From assembly GCF_041378895.1 (NCBI RefSeq), contig NZ_CP144212.1, forward strand, positions 1,721,501 through 1,785,500: 64,000 bases of DNA. Reading direction: 5' to 3'. This DNA comes from Dechloromonas sp. ZY10 (lineage in GTDB: Bacteria; Pseudomonadota; Gammaproteobacteria; Burkholderiales; Rhodocyclaceae). The translations under genes were made by a program, and so were the position numbers. The notes under the pieces were generated by a model that did not search any database, was not told where the DNA came from, and saw only the letters and a list, made by a program, of their open reading frames with translations. Shown one piece after another: positions 26,254 through 37,034 of the stretch; position 1 is the stretch's first letter, and each line of letters begins with the position of its first letter.

Positions 26254-26996
26254 TCAAGAGCGCGCAGGCGGCAAACGATGTGCCTGATCGTGATCGGCTG
26301 GCGGGTACACCCCGACTATCCGCTGGTTGTTGCCGCCAACCGCGACGAGTTTTACGCGCGCCCGACCGCCGCCGCTACGCACTGGCCGGAATCACCGCAG
26401 GTGATTGCCGGCCGCGACCTGGAGGCCGGCGGTACCTGGCTCGGGATCACCGAGCGCGGGCGCTTTGCCGCCGTCACCAATGTCCGCGAACCCGGCCAGC
26501 CGCCTGGTCGCTACAGCCGGGGGCAATTGACCCGCGACTTTCTCTGCGGCGAGCAGGCGGCCCTGCCCTATTTGCAGGCTCTGGCCGGCGCCGACTACGC
26601 CGGCTTCAACCTGCTGGTCGCCGACGGCGAGCAACTCGCCTATTTTTCCAATCGCGGTGGTTCGCCACAAACCCTGGACCCCGGCGTTTATGGCCTGTCC
26701 AACCGCCTGCTTGACAGTCCTTGGCCCAAGCTGCTCAAGGCCCGCGAGCGGTTTGCCGCTGCTCTGCCGCAATTGCCGGACGAGCAGGTATTTGTCTCTC
26801 TGCTGGCCGACGATGAAATCGTTCCCGACCATGAACTGCCGCAAACCGGCGTTTCGCTGGAATGGGAGCGCCGCCTGTCGGCGATTTTCGTGCGTTCGGA
26901 AAATTACGGCACGCGCGCGTCGACCGTAGTCTGGCAGCGGGCCGACGGCATCGTGCAACTACACGAACAAAGCTACGGCCCGCACGGGGCCGCGCT

Positions 26997-28045
<1,049 letters not shown>

Positions 28046-28220
28046 TCAAGGAATGGATCGGGCCGGTGGCGGGGCGCTATCTTAACCGAACTCATCACCG
28101 GCATCGGAGCTTGCCACCCTTCGGTTTCCTCGAAGCTTGCCTGCGGAAAAAGCCAATCCGACCAAAGTTATACTCGGGGCATGCCACCGGCTGTGCCGGC
28201 CAATCCGAGCCTGACCTGCA

Positions 28221-29165
28221 ATGAGCTTTCCTTTTTCCGACCTGCTGACGCTATGTACAGCCATCGCTTTTGCGGCTTTGGGCGGCGAAGCCTTTGTTCG
28301 CGCCGTCGTCGGCGCGGCGAGCGCCTGGCGGATTCCCTCGGCAATTGCGGCAACGACGCTGGCCGCCTTTGCCACCTCCAGTCCCGAATTCACCGTTTCA
28401 AGCATCGCGGCGCTTGAAGGGGCGCCGCAAATCGGCCTTGGCGATGCTTTGGGCAGCAATGTGCTCAATCTCGCCCTGATTTTTGCTCTGGCCCTGCTGT
28501 TCGGCCCGATCCAGGCCGAACGTCGAGCCTTTGCCGGCGATTTCGCACTGGCACTGGCAATTCCGGCGCTGACCGGGCTGTTGCTGCTTGATGGGCAACT
28601 CGGACGGGGCGACGCCTTGCTTCTGCTTGCGCTGTTTGCCGGCTGGATACTGCACAAGCTGCGCCAGGCCCGGCGCGAACGAGCGCGCAGTGAAGCCCGC
28701 AGCGACAACGAGGCTCACAGCCAGCCTGTGGCGGGCTGGACTTGGTACGGCCTTGGTGGCTTGGCGCTGCTGGTGGCGGCCGGCCATCTGTTCGTCGGCA
28801 GCGCCAGCAACCTGGCGGCCACCTGGGGAATCAACAGTTACATCATCGGTGCGCTGATTGTTGCCTTCGGCACCTCGCTGCCGGAACTGGCCACCGTGCT
28901 GCTGGCGCGCTGGCGGGGCCACGACGATATCGGCGTCGGCACCCTGCTCGGCAGCAATTTGTTCAACGGCCTGTGCATCGTCGGCGTGGCCGCCGGCCTG
29001 CATCCGATCACTATTGCCGCCGCCAGCGTGCTGCCGGCCCTGTTCCTCGGCATGCTCTCGGTCGCCCTGCTGTGGCCCGCCGCCAACGGTTGGCTGCAAC
29101 GCTGGCGGGCATTGCCGCTGCTGGCGATCTATTGCCTGTTCATCCTCTTCACCCTTGCCGGATAA
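28221..29165 (+). CDS. Calcium/sodium antiporter-like protein (CaCA family)
   Basis: A 314-residue membrane protein with about ten hydrophobic segments. It has two inverted alpha-repeats, each with the CaCA pattern: AAFATSSPEFTVS with GDALGSNVLNL near 50-85, and VAFGTSLPELATV with GTLLGSNLFNGL near 210-250. The two acidic residues for ion binding (SSPE and SLPE) are kept. A hydrophilic Arg-rich loop (RQARRERARSEARSDNEA) lies between the halves. It should exchange Ca2+ or a like cation for Na+ or H+. A Ca2+-type P-ATPase starts 5 bases later. Confidence 0.88.
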   Translation: MSFPFSDLLTLCTAIAFAALGGEAFVRAVVGAASAWRIPSAIAATTLAAFATSSPEFTVSSIAALEGAPQIGLGDALGSNVLNLALIFALALLFGPIQAERRAFAGDFALALAIPALTGLLLLDGQLGRGDALLLLALFAGWILHKLRQARRERARSEARSDNEAHSQPVAGWTWYGLGGLALLVAAGHLFVGSASNLAATWGINSYIIGALIVAFGTSLPELATVLLARWRGHDDIGVGTLLGSNLFNGLCIVGVAAGLHPITIAAASVLPALFLGMLSVALLWPAANGWLQRWRALPLLAIYCLFILFTLAG

Positions 29166-29169
29166 AGCC

Positions 29170-31866
29170 ATGCCCTCCCCGACATCTCCTTCTTTTCCCC
29201 AACCCGCCTGGCACGCGCAGGACAGCACCGAGGTGCTGGCGCAACTGACGGTCAGCCCCGAATCCGGCTTGAGCCCGGCGGAGATCGCGCAAAGGCTGGC
29301 GCGGCATGGCGAAAACCGCCTCGCCGAACGGCCACCGCGCCCGGCCTGGCTGAAATTCCTCGACCAGTTCCGCAGCCTGCTGGTGCTGATCCTGCTTGGC
29401 GCCGGCCTGCTCGCCGGCGCGGTCGGCGAGGTCAAGGATGCGGTGGTGATCGTGCTGGTGGTACTGCTCAACGCCTCGCTCGGCTTTTTTCAGGAACACC
29501 GGGCGGAGAATGCGCTCGCCGCCTTGCGCAACATGCTCGCACCGGTAGCGCGGGTGCGCCGTGGCGGCGAGGTGCAGCAAGTTGAGGCCGCGCAACTGGT
29601 GCCCGGCGACATTCTGCTGCTGGAAGCCGGCGACCGGATTCCCGCTGATGCGCGGGTGCTCGGCGCGCACGCCGCCGAAGTCGCCGAAGCGGCACTGACC
29701 GGCGAATCGCATGCGGTCGCCAAAACTCCGGCGGCCGTGGCTGCCGACGCGGTGCTGGCCGAGCGCAGCAACCTGCTCTTCATGAATACCGTGGTGACCC
29801 GTGGCCGTCTTGAGGCGGTGGTGGTGGCGACCGGGATGCAGACCGAGATGGGGCGGCTGGCCGGCTTGCTGGCCGAAACCGCCGAATCGGCAACGCCGCT
29901 GCAGCAACAACTCGATGCCTTGGGCAAAAAGCTGGCCCTGATCGCCAGCGGCGTCGTCGGCCTGATGTTCGTCGCCGGCCTGTGGCGCGGCGACGATCTG
30001 GTGCACACCGCGATGACCGCGATTGCGCTGGCGGTGGCGGCGATTCCGGAAGGCCTGCCGGCGGTGGTCACGGTCACCCTGGCGCTGGGCATGCACCGGA
30101 TGGCCAAGCGCAACGCGATTGTCAAAAAGCTCGCCGCCGTCGAAACCCTGGGCTGCACCACGGTGATCTGCTCCGACAAGACCGGCACCCTGACCCTCAA
30201 CCAGATGACCGCCAAGACGCTCTACTGTGCCGGTCAGCGCTATCAGGTCAGTGGCGACGGCTATACCGGCAGCGGCGACATTCGTTGCAGCGAAGGCACT
30301 GCCCTGCCCGCCAGCCAATTGGCGCAAGCCCTGCTGTCCGCCGCCCTGTGCGCCGATGCGCGGATTCGCGATGGCGAACTGATCGGCGACCCGACCGAAG
30401 GCGCCCTGCTGGCGCTGGCGGCCAAAGCCGGGCTCGACCCCTTGCGGCTCAACGAAGCAACGCCACGCATTGCCGAGATTCCCTTCGATTCGGCGCACAA
30501 GTTCATGGCCACCTTCCACCACGATGGCGACCAGGTCCGGGTCTGGCTCAAGGGTGCGCCCGACGTGGTCCTCGCCCGCTGCAGCCAGGTGCTCGGCCCG
30601 CACGGCAAGGTTCCGCTCGATGCCGCCGCTGCAGCCCTACTCCGCGACGAAAACGAACGCCTGGCCGGGGCGGCGATGCGGGTGCTGGCGCTGGCCGGGC
30701 GCAGCATCCCGGCGGCCGAGTTCGACCCGGCAGCACCGCCCGAAACCATGCTGCGCTGGGCCGAGGGGTTGACGCTGAGCGCTCTGGTCGGAATCATCGA
30801 CCCGCCGCGCAGCGAGGCGCGCGAGGCCATCGCCGTCTGTGCCGCCGCCGGCGTCCGGGTCAAGATGATTACCGGCGATCATCCGGTCACCGCCGCCGCG
30901 ATTGCCCGCGAACTCGGGCTGGTTGGCGAAACCCACGCCGGCCGCGAACTCGACGGCCTGAGCCCGGCCGCAGTCGCGGCGCTGGTCGAGCGCAGCGCGG
31001 TCTTTGCCCGCGTCGCGCCGGAACACAAGATGCGCATTGTCGAGGCATTGCAGGCGCAGGGGCAGGTCGTGGCGATGACCGGCGACGGGGTCAACGACGC
31101 GCCGGCGCTGAAAACCGCCGACATCGGCGTGGCGATGGGAATCACCGGCACCGAAGTGACCAAGGAAGCGGCGACCCTGGTGCTGACTGACGACAATTTC
31201 GCCTCCATCGTCCGCGCCGTCGAGGAAGGCCGCACCATCTACGAAAACATCGTCAAATTCGTCCGCTTCCAGCTATCGACCAACATCGGCGCCATCCTCA
31301 CCGTACTCGGCGCGCCCTTCCTCGGGCTGGCCACGCCGTTCACCGCGATCCAGATCTTGTGGGTGAATATCATCATGGACGGCCCGCCGGCCATGACCCT
31401 CGGCGTCGAACCGGCGCGGCCCGGCATCATGCACGAAGCCCCGCGCGCCGGCGGCAGCGCCATCCTGTCCACCGGCCGCCTGGCGCGGGTCGCGCTGTAC
31501 GGGCTGACCATGGCCGTCGGCACCCTCGGCCTCTACACCTGGGGCCTGCAACACGCCGGCGCCGCCACGGCCACCACGCTGGCCTTCACCGTCTTCGTGC
31601 TGTTCCAGTTCTTCAACATCTTCAACGCCCGCGCCGAACACGGCAGCGCCTTCAACCGCCAGTTCTTCAGCAACGGCAAGCTGTGGCTGGCGCTGTTCGC
31701 GGTCGTCGCGCTGCAAGTCGTTGCCGTGCATTGGGGGCCGGCACAAGCCATCTTCGACACCGTCGACCTCGACGCCGCCGAATGGGGGCTGTGCATCGCG
31801 GTGGCCTCAACCACCCTGCTGTTCGAAGAAGCCCGCAAGCTGGCGCTGCGCTTGCTGGGGCGCTGA
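29170..31866 (+). CDS. Cation-transporting P-type ATPase, P2A (Ca2+-like) type
   Basis: An 898-residue ATPase. It has an N-terminal cation-ATPase domain, the actuator motif ALTGESHAV near 180, the phosphorylation site CSDKTGTLTLNQ near 340, KGAPD near 462 and the hinge TGDGVNDAPALK near 640. The fourth membrane segment carries AIPEGLPAVVT, the Ca2+-binding pattern of SERCA/PMCA-type pumps. No heavy-metal CXXC domain is present. Na+/K+ or Mn2+ transport cannot be excluded. It forms a two-gene unit with the antiporter and ends at a terminator nested in a palindromic element. Confidence 0.92.
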   Translation: MPSPTSPSFPQPAWHAQDSTEVLAQLTVSPESGLSPAEIAQRLARHGENRLAERPPRPAWLKFLDQFRSLLVLILLGAGLLAGAVGEVKDAVVIVLVVLLNASLGFFQEHRAENALAALRNMLAPVARVRRGGEVQQVEAAQLVPGDILLLEAGDRIPADARVLGAHAAEVAEAALTGESHAVAKTPAAVAADAVLAERSNLLFMNTVVTRGRLEAVVVATGMQTEMGRLAGLLAETAESATPLQQQLDALGKKLALIASGVVGLMFVAGLWRGDDLVHTAMTAIALAVAAIPEGLPAVVTVTLALGMHRMAKRNAIVKKLAAVETLGCTTVICSDKTGTLTLNQMTAKTLYCAGQRYQVSGDGYTGSGDIRCSEGTALPASQLAQALLSAALCADARIRDGELIGDPTEGALLALAAKAGLDPLRLNEATPRIAEIPFDSAHKFMATFHHDGDQVRVWLKGAPDVVLARCSQVLGPHGKVPLDAAAAALLRDENERLAGAAMRVLALAGRSIPAAEFDPAAPPETMLRWAEGLTLSALVGIIDPPRSEAREAIAVCAAAGVRVKMITGDHPVTAAAIARELGLVGETHAGRELDGLSPAAVAALVERSAVFARVAPEHKMRIVEALQAQGQVVAMTGDGVNDAPALKTADIGVAMGITGTEVTKEAATLVLTDDNFASIVRAVEEGRTIYENIVKFVRFQLSTNIGAILTVLGAPFLGLATPFTAIQILWVNIIMDGPPAMTLGVEPARPGIMHEAPRAGGSAILSTGRLARVALYGLTMAVGTLGLYTWGLQHAGAATATTLAFTVFVLFQFFNIFNARAEHGSAFNRQFFSNGKLWLALFAVVALQVVAVHWGPAQAIFDTVDLDAAEWGLCIAVASTTLLFEEARKLALRLLGR

Positions 31867-31889
31867 GAGGGCGCTCAGAAAAGCGGCTT

Positions 31890-31936
31890 GCCACGGTCGA
31901 CGCTGAAAATCAGCGTTTTTGCGGGTCGACCGTGGC
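31890..31936. repeat. Split palindromic element enclosing a terminator
   Basis: GCCACGGTCGAC (31890-31901) and GTCGACCGTGGC (31925-31936) are perfect 12-bp complements. Between them lies a separate hairpin with a T-run. The element lies between the convergent P-ATPase and RND pump genes, 23 bases past the ATPase stop. Confidence 0.85.
31900..31920 (+). terminator. Rho-independent terminator after the P-type ATPase
   Basis: CGCTGA (31901-31906) pairs with TCAGCG (31910-31915) around a 3-base loop, followed by five T residues. It is held inside the split palindromic element. Confidence 0.82.
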
Positions 31937-32023
31937 GGGTGGCCAATGCGGTTGCCAAGGCGCACGCCGGACTACGGTATCCGCTAGCAGCACTCCTGTG
32001 ATTGCCTCCAGCCCTGCTGCCGC

Positions 32024-35000
32024 TCAGGCCGGCGTTTTCTCCGCGCCATCGGTCACCGCTTCGTCGCGGGTGTAGCGGTCGAGGTAGAGGTAGATCACTG
32101 GCGTCAGGTAGAGGGTCAGCACTTGCGACAGCAGCAGCCCGCCGACGACGGCGAGGCCGAGCGGTTGGCGGACTTCCGCACCGGCGCCGATGCCCAGGGC
32201 AATTGGCAGGGTGCCGACCAGCGCTGCCATGGTGGTCATCATGATCGGGCGGAAGCGGATCACGCTGGCCTGGTAGATCGCGGTATAGGCGTCGGCGCCG
32301 TCCTTGCGGCGTTTTTCCAGCGCGAAGTCGATCATCATGATCGCGTTCTTCTTGACGATGCCGATCAGCAGGATCACCCCGACGAAGGCGTAGAGACTGA
32401 GGTCGACCTTGAACACCAGCAGCGTGATCAGCGCCCCGAGGCCGGCCGAAGGCAGGCCGGAGAGGATGGTCAGCGGGTGGATGAAGCTCTCGTAGAGAAT
32501 CCCGAGCACCAGATAGACGACCAGCACAGCGACCAGCAGCAGCACGCCAAGGCCTTGCAGCGAGGACTGGAAGGCCTGCGCCGTGCCTTGCAGGCTGGTG
32601 GCGAGCGAGGCCGGGACGCTGATTTCGGACTCCAGGGCCTTGATCCGGTCGACCGCGTCGCCGAGCGAAACGCCGGGCAGCAGGTTGAACGAGATGGTGA
32701 CCGAAGGCAGCTGGCCCTGGTGGTTGACCGTCAACGCCTGTGTTTTTTTGGTGAAGCGAGCCACCGTGTCGAGCGGGATCAGCTTGCCGCCGCGTACGTA
32801 AAGCCGCGACAGGGCTTGCGGGTCGGCCTGGTATTCCGGCGCGACTTCGAGGATTACCTGGTATTGCGCCGTACTGCCGTAGATGGTCGATACCTGGCGG
32901 GCGCTGAAGGCGCTCTGCAAGGCATCCTCAACCTGGCCGAAACTGAGGCCGAGCGCTGCCAGCTTGTCGCGGTCGACCTCGACGCCGACCACCGGACTGA
33001 GGTTATTGAGGTTGTTGGCGACATCGACAAAACCGGGCAGCTGGCGGATTTTCTGGGTCAGCGTTCCGGTCCATTGGTAGAGCTCGTCGAGGTCGGTGCT
33101 TTGTAGCGTGTATTGGTATTGCGCGGCGGTGACCTGGCCGCCGATGCGGATCACCGGCGGGTTCTGCATGTAGACCTTGATTCCCGGCACCTGCGCCAGC
33201 TTGGGGCGCAGCCGCTGGATGATCTGGTCCGGCGTCGAACTGCGTTCGCTGCGCGGCTTGAGAATCATGAACACGGTGCCGGTATTGGCCGTCGGGCGGA
33301 TACCGCCGGCACCGACCGCCGACATGAAGGAGGCAATATCCGGGTCCTGCGCGACGATTTCGGCAACCATTCGCTGGTGCTGCACCATCGAGGCGAATGA
33401 GGCATCCTGCGCCCCTTCGGTAAAGGCGATGATCTGGCCGGAGTCACCGCTGGGCAGGAAGTCCTTGGGTACCAGGGTGAACAACCAGATGCTCAGGCCG
33501 ATGGTGGCGAAAAAGCTGGCCAGCACGCTGCGCTTGTGCGCCAGCGACCAGCGCAGGGTTTTTTCGTAAGCCGCCAGCAGCGTGGCAAAAAAACGCTCGA
33601 AGAGCATGAAGACGCGGCCGTGTGCGTCCGGCTCGGCGTGCCGCACATAGCGGCTGCACAGCATCGGCGTCAGGGTCAGCGAAACGAAGCCGGAGACCAG
33701 AATTGCAACGCAGATGGTGACCGCAAATTCGTTCAACAGCCGGCCGACGATGCCCTGCATGAATAGCACCGGGATGAACACCGCGATCAGCGACAGGGTC
33801 ATCGAGATGATCGTGAAGCCGATCTCCCCTGCCCCCTTGATCGCGGCCTGGAATGGCGTTTCGCCAGCTTCGACGTGGCGGATGATGTTTTCCAGCATCA
33901 CGATGGCGTCGTCGACAACGAAGCCGACCGAGAGCGTCAGCGCCAGCAGCGACAGGTTGTCTAGGCTGTAGCCGAGCAGATGCATCACGGCGAAGGTGCC
34001 GACCACCGACAGCGGCAGCGCCAGGCTGGGGATTACCGTCGCCGACAGGTTGCGCAGGAAGAGCAGGATCACCATGATCACCAGGAAACCCGAGAGCACC
34101 AGGGTGAATTGCACGTCCTCGATGGCATCGCGGATCGAGTGGCTGCGGTCGAACAGGATTTTCATCGTCAGCGCCGCCGGCAGCTTGGCCTGGAAGGCGG
34201 GCAGCACGTTCTTGATCGCGTCGACGGTTTCGATGGTGTTGGCGCCGGGTTGGCGCTGGATGGCGAGCACGATGGCGCGCTTATCGACGTTCCAGCTGGC
34301 GATGCGGATGTTTTCAACGCTGTCGATCGGCGTTGCGACGTCTTCCAGGCGCACCGGTGCGCCGTTCCGCCAGCTGACGATCAGCGGCCGGTAGGCGGCG
34401 GCGTTGCTGAGCTGGCCGTTATCCTTGAGGGCGAAAGTCTGGCGGCTGCCGTCGAGCTGGCCGACCGGCTGGTTGACGTTGCCCTGGGCGATTGCCTGCT
34501 GCAATTCGTCGAGACCGATACCGCGCGCCGCCAGCTGGTCGGGGTTGGCCTGGACGCGGACCGCGTACTTCTGCGAGCCGTAAATCTGCACCTGGGCGAC
34601 CCCGGGGATGGTCGACAGGCGTTGTGCCAGCTGGGTCTCGGCGTATTCATGCACCAGCGACAGCGGCAAGGTCTCGGACGACATCGCGATGTAGAAAATC
34701 GGCGAGTCAGCCGGGTTGACCTTGCGGAACGACGGTGGCGTCGGCATGTTCGGCGGCAACTTGCGCAAGGCCGCCGAAATCGCCGACTGCACATCCTGCG
34801 CCGCCGCGTCGATGTCGCGGCTCAAGGCGAATTGCAGCGTGATCGTGGTCGAACCCTGGGCACTGGTCGAGTTCATCGACTCCAGCCCGGCAATCGTCGA
34901 AAACTGGCCTTCCAGAGGTGTCGCCACAGCGGCGGCCATGGTTTCCGGCGAAGCCCCGGGCAGGCTGGCCGAAACCGAAATGGTGGGAAAGTCGACCGCC

Positions 35001-35113
35001 GGCAGTTCGGAAACCGGCAAGGCTCGGTAGCCAAGAATGCCGAAGACCAGGATCGCGGCCATCAGCAGCGTCGTCATCACCGGACGACGTATGCACAACT
35101 CGGGCAGATTCAT
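32024..35113 (-). CDS. RND-family multidrug efflux pump, inner-membrane subunit (MdtB/MdtC/MuxB-like)
   Basis: A 1029-residue HAE1-type RND transporter. It begins with the usual short cytoplasmic lead and first membrane helix (MNLPELCIRRPVMTTLLMAA). The proton-relay aspartates are in SVGFVVDDAIVMLENI near 405. The large periplasmic loops and a second set of helices follow (LVYLVLGILYESFIHPLTILSG and GIVKKNAIMMIDFALEK). It exports drugs or other amphiphiles using the proton gradient. It starts 9 bases after the adaptor gene ends. No TolC-like outer-membrane gene is adjacent. Confidence 0.95.
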   Translation of the reverse strand: MNLPELCIRRPVMTTLLMAAILVFGILGYRALPVSELPAVDFPTISVSASLPGASPETMAAAVATPLEGQFSTIAGLESMNSTSAQGSTTITLQFALSRDIDAAAQDVQSAISAALRKLPPNMPTPPSFRKVNPADSPIFYIAMSSETLPLSLVHEYAETQLAQRLSTIPGVAQVQIYGSQKYAVRVQANPDQLAARGIGLDELQQAIAQGNVNQPVGQLDGSRQTFALKDNGQLSNAAAYRPLIVSWRNGAPVRLEDVATPIDSVENIRIASWNVDKRAIVLAIQRQPGANTIETVDAIKNVLPAFQAKLPAALTMKILFDRSHSIRDAIEDVQFTLVLSGFLVIMVILLFLRNLSATVIPSLALPLSVVGTFAVMHLLGYSLDNLSLLALTLSVGFVVDDAIVMLENIIRHVEAGETPFQAAIKGAGEIGFTIISMTLSLIAVFIPVLFMQGIVGRLLNEFAVTICVAILVSGFVSLTLTPMLCSRYVRHAEPDAHGRVFMLFERFFATLLAAYEKTLRWSLAHKRSVLASFFATIGLSIWLFTLVPKDFLPSGDSGQIIAFTEGAQDASFASMVQHQRMVAEIVAQDPDIASFMSAVGAGGIRPTANTGTVFMILKPRSERSSTPDQIIQRLRPKLAQVPGIKVYMQNPPVIRIGGQVTAAQYQYTLQSTDLDELYQWTGTLTQKIRQLPGFVDVANNLNNLSPVVGVEVDRDKLAALGLSFGQVEDALQSAFSARQVSTIYGSTAQYQVILEVAPEYQADPQALSRLYVRGGKLIPLDTVARFTKKTQALTVNHQGQLPSVTISFNLLPGVSLGDAVDRIKALESEISVPASLATSLQGTAQAFQSSLQGLGVLLLVAVLVVYLVLGILYESFIHPLTILSGLPSAGLGALITLLVFKVDLSLYAFVGVILLIGIVKKNAIMMIDFALEKRRKDGADAYTAIYQASVIRFRPIMMTTMAALVGTLPIALGIGAGAEVRQPLGLAVVGGLLLSQVLTLYLTPVIYLYLDRYTRDEAVTDGAEKTPA

Positions 35114-35122
35114 CGCGATTCC

Positions 35123-36376
35123 TTAGCGGGCGGCAGCGTTGGTTGGCGCAGCCGCGCCCTTCCCGGCCGCCGGGTCAGCCTCCCTGGCTGGCGCGACAGC
35201 ATGATCCGCCGGCTTGTCTGCTGCTTTTTCGGCCGCCTTCTCGGCGGTTTTGTCGCCGCCTTTTTCCTTGATCCGGATCGCAGCCCCCGGCGTCAGACGC
35301 AGCTGGCCGTCAGTGACCACCGTCTCGCCGGCGGCCAGCCCCTGGCCAATCGCCGATTTGCCCTGATGGCTGGCCAGCACCTCGATCTTGCGCATCTCGG
35401 CGGTGTCGTCGGCTTTGGCGACGTAGAGGAAGTTGCCATTCGGCCCTTGCTGTACCGCTTCGTTGGGCACCAGCACGGCATCGGTCAGCCGCTCCAGCGT
35501 CGCGCTGACATTGAGGAATTGCCCCGGCGTCAATTGGCCGCGCGGATTATCCACGACCGCCTTGAGCACAATGGTGCCGGTGGCCTGGTCGACCGCGTTG
35601 TCGATAAAGCGCAGCTTGCCGCTGAGGCCCTCGCCCTTGCTGCCCGGCAGATTCAGCTGTACGGTCAACGGCCCCTGGCCGAGACTTTGACGCAAGCGGC
35701 CAAGATGCCGCTCGGGTACCGAGAAGCTCACTTGCAGCGGATCGACCCGGTTGACCACGGCCAGCGCGGTATCGTTGGTTTTGACCGCCGAACCGGGAAA
35801 TACCAGGCGGGCGCCGACTACGCCGGAAAACGGCGCACGGATGGTTGTGTAGGAAAGCTGCAGGCGGGCCAGATCGAGGGCGGCCCGGTCGGCCTTGAGG
35901 GTGGCGGCAACCGCCATTTCATTGGTCCGCATCTCATTCAGCTTTTCGTCCGAGACAAAACCCCGGGCCTTGAGCCCGGCGTAGCGTTCGACATCAGCCC
36001 GCGCCTTTGCCAATTGCGCCTCGTCCCGAGCAACCACCGCCTCGGCCTGCGCCACCTTGGCGGCAAAATCATTGGGGTCCAGCTGCAGCAGGACTTCGCC
36101 CTTCTTCACCGCCTGACCATCGGCGTAGGCCACCGCTACCACCTGACCATCGACCCGTGATTTGAGGGTCACTCCCTCCCAGGCCTCGGCCCGCCCGACG
36201 GTGTTCAGCAACAAGGGCATCTCGCCGCTTTCGGCACGTGCTACCGTGACCGGTACCGGCCCCGGTTTTGCCGTCGTCTTCTTGGCGTCACCGCCCTGGC
36301 GGCTGTACCAGACACCGCCTCCGGCAGCGAGAGCGGTGACAACCAGGGCAAGCAAAAGGCGGCGTGAGGGTGGCAT
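35123..36376 (-). CDS. RND efflux periplasmic adaptor (membrane fusion protein)
   Basis: A 417-residue HlyD/AcrA-family adaptor. The chosen ATG gives an N-terminal membrane/signal segment (LLLALVVTALAAGGGVWYS). A lipoyl half-motif (VDGQVVAVAYADGQAVKKGEVLLQLD is the pattern; here VDGQVVAVAYADGQ), an alpha-helical hairpin (residues about 105-170) and a beta-barrel region follow. The tail is Ala/Lys/Glu-rich low complexity (KTAEKAAEKAADKPADHAV), which is unusual but seen in this family. It pairs with the RND subunit. Confidence 0.93.
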   Translation of the reverse strand: MPPSRRLLLALVVTALAAGGGVWYSRQGGDAKKTTAKPGPVPVTVARAESGEMPLLLNTVGRAEAWEGVTLKSRVDGQVVAVAYADGQAVKKGEVLLQLDPNDFAAKVAQAEAVVARDEAQLAKARADVERYAGLKARGFVSDEKLNEMRTNEMAVAATLKADRAALDLARLQLSYTTIRAPFSGVVGARLVFPGSAVKTNDTALAVVNRVDPLQVSFSVPERHLGRLRQSLGQGPLTVQLNLPGSKGEGLSGKLRFIDNAVDQATGTIVLKAVVDNPRGQLTPGQFLNVSATLERLTDAVLVPNEAVQQGPNGNFLYVAKADDTAEMRKIEVLASHQGKSAIGQGLAAGETVVTDGQLRLTPGAAIRIKEKGGDKTAEKAAEKAADKPADHAVAPAREADPAAGKGAAAPTNAAAR

Positions 36377-36562
36377 GAGGTGTCCGGATTCAGGCAAAAC
36401 CGTAATTAGACACAGAAAACCGATGGCCGAACAGCCGGTTTTTACAATTTGCAAAAGTCCGGTCGCCAACTGGTCTGCGGCGCAAGTGCATGGCTGCCGG
36501 AAAAGAGGTTGCGGCCACCATGGGTGGCAAGCAAACCAATGGGAGAATTCCTCCCTGAAAAG

Positions 36563-36588
36563 CAAAAAAGCCAATCAAAGGATTGGCC
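36563..36588 (-). terminator. Terminator left of the integrated element (original tRNA-Arg terminator)
   Basis: GCCAATC (36570-36576) pairs with GATTGGC (36581-36587), with a run of A on the plus strand that becomes a T-run on the minus strand. It would follow tRNA-Arg before the element inserted. A near copy occurs at 42350-42376. Confidence 0.75.
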
Positions 36589-36600
36589 TGAATGCTTATA

Positions 36601-36650
36601 TCGACTGGCGCGCCCGGAGCGATTCGAACGCCCGACCCCTTGGTTCGTAG
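36601..36650. repeat. Left attachment repeat (attL/attR), partial tRNA-Arg 3' end
   Basis: 50 bases identical to 42388-42437. It covers the tRNA from the anticodon loop to the CCA end (36606-36650) plus five bases beyond. The 5' half of the tRNA is missing, so it is not a working gene. Confidence 0.92.
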
Positions 36651-37034
36651 TTCTTCATTCGATTGCAATACACTGTTTTTATTGATATTTACTAGCTGCC
36701 CGTTCCCCTAACAGTAGCTGTTCTGCACTCTATATCCCTATCAACTCCCCATAAAGCCCCCTTCTCTGTAGAAACAAAGAGCGAAGGGATGGGCGAGCAA
36801 CATACCATTGGGTTATGATTTCCGCTTCCGGCCACAAGCGGTCCATCAGGAAAGTGCCATGTAGCTGACGTTGGCCGTATTTGTATGATTGATGATTGAT
36901 TACGAGAGCCGGGCGAGGTAATCTCTATGTCATTGAAAATTCAGTCGTGTCCATATTAATGGCGGTAACGCTGACGTTTCTGCATCTGAATACTATTAGG
37001 CCTTCCGCTGAAATGTCAGCGCCACCAAACCTAC
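36651..37034. other. Non-coding left end of the element
   Basis: 384 A+T-rich bases without a supported gene. It contains one inverted repeat close to the ATPase start (36969-37021) and otherwise nothing I can name. Confidence 0.55.
36969..37021. repeat. Inverted repeat before the cargo ATPase
   Basis: CGCTGACGTTTC (36969-36980) and GAAATGTCAGCG (37010-37021) are 12-base arms that pair with one G-T position around a 29-base loop. It ends 13 bases before the ATG of the ATPase, so it may be an operator or a leader structure. Confidence 0.6.

Noticed and set aside
29149..30603. A 484-codon frame opposite the P-type ATPase
   Set aside because: Shadow of a gene with complete catalytic motifs.
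33980..36160. A 726-codon open frame on the plus strand opposite the RND pump and its adaptor
   Set aside because: It is the antisense shadow of two clear genes. It is rich in Arg, Gly and His with no domain, as expected for G+C-rich DNA.
36606..36650. A tRNA-Arg gene at the left end of the element
   Set aside because: Only the 3' half is present, with no D-arm or 5' acceptor strand; it is an attachment-site remnant.
36700..36725. ACAG/CTGT pairs in CTAACAGTAGCTGTTCTG as a LexA box
   Set aside because: The halves are in the inverse order (ACAG before CTGT) with the wrong spacing.
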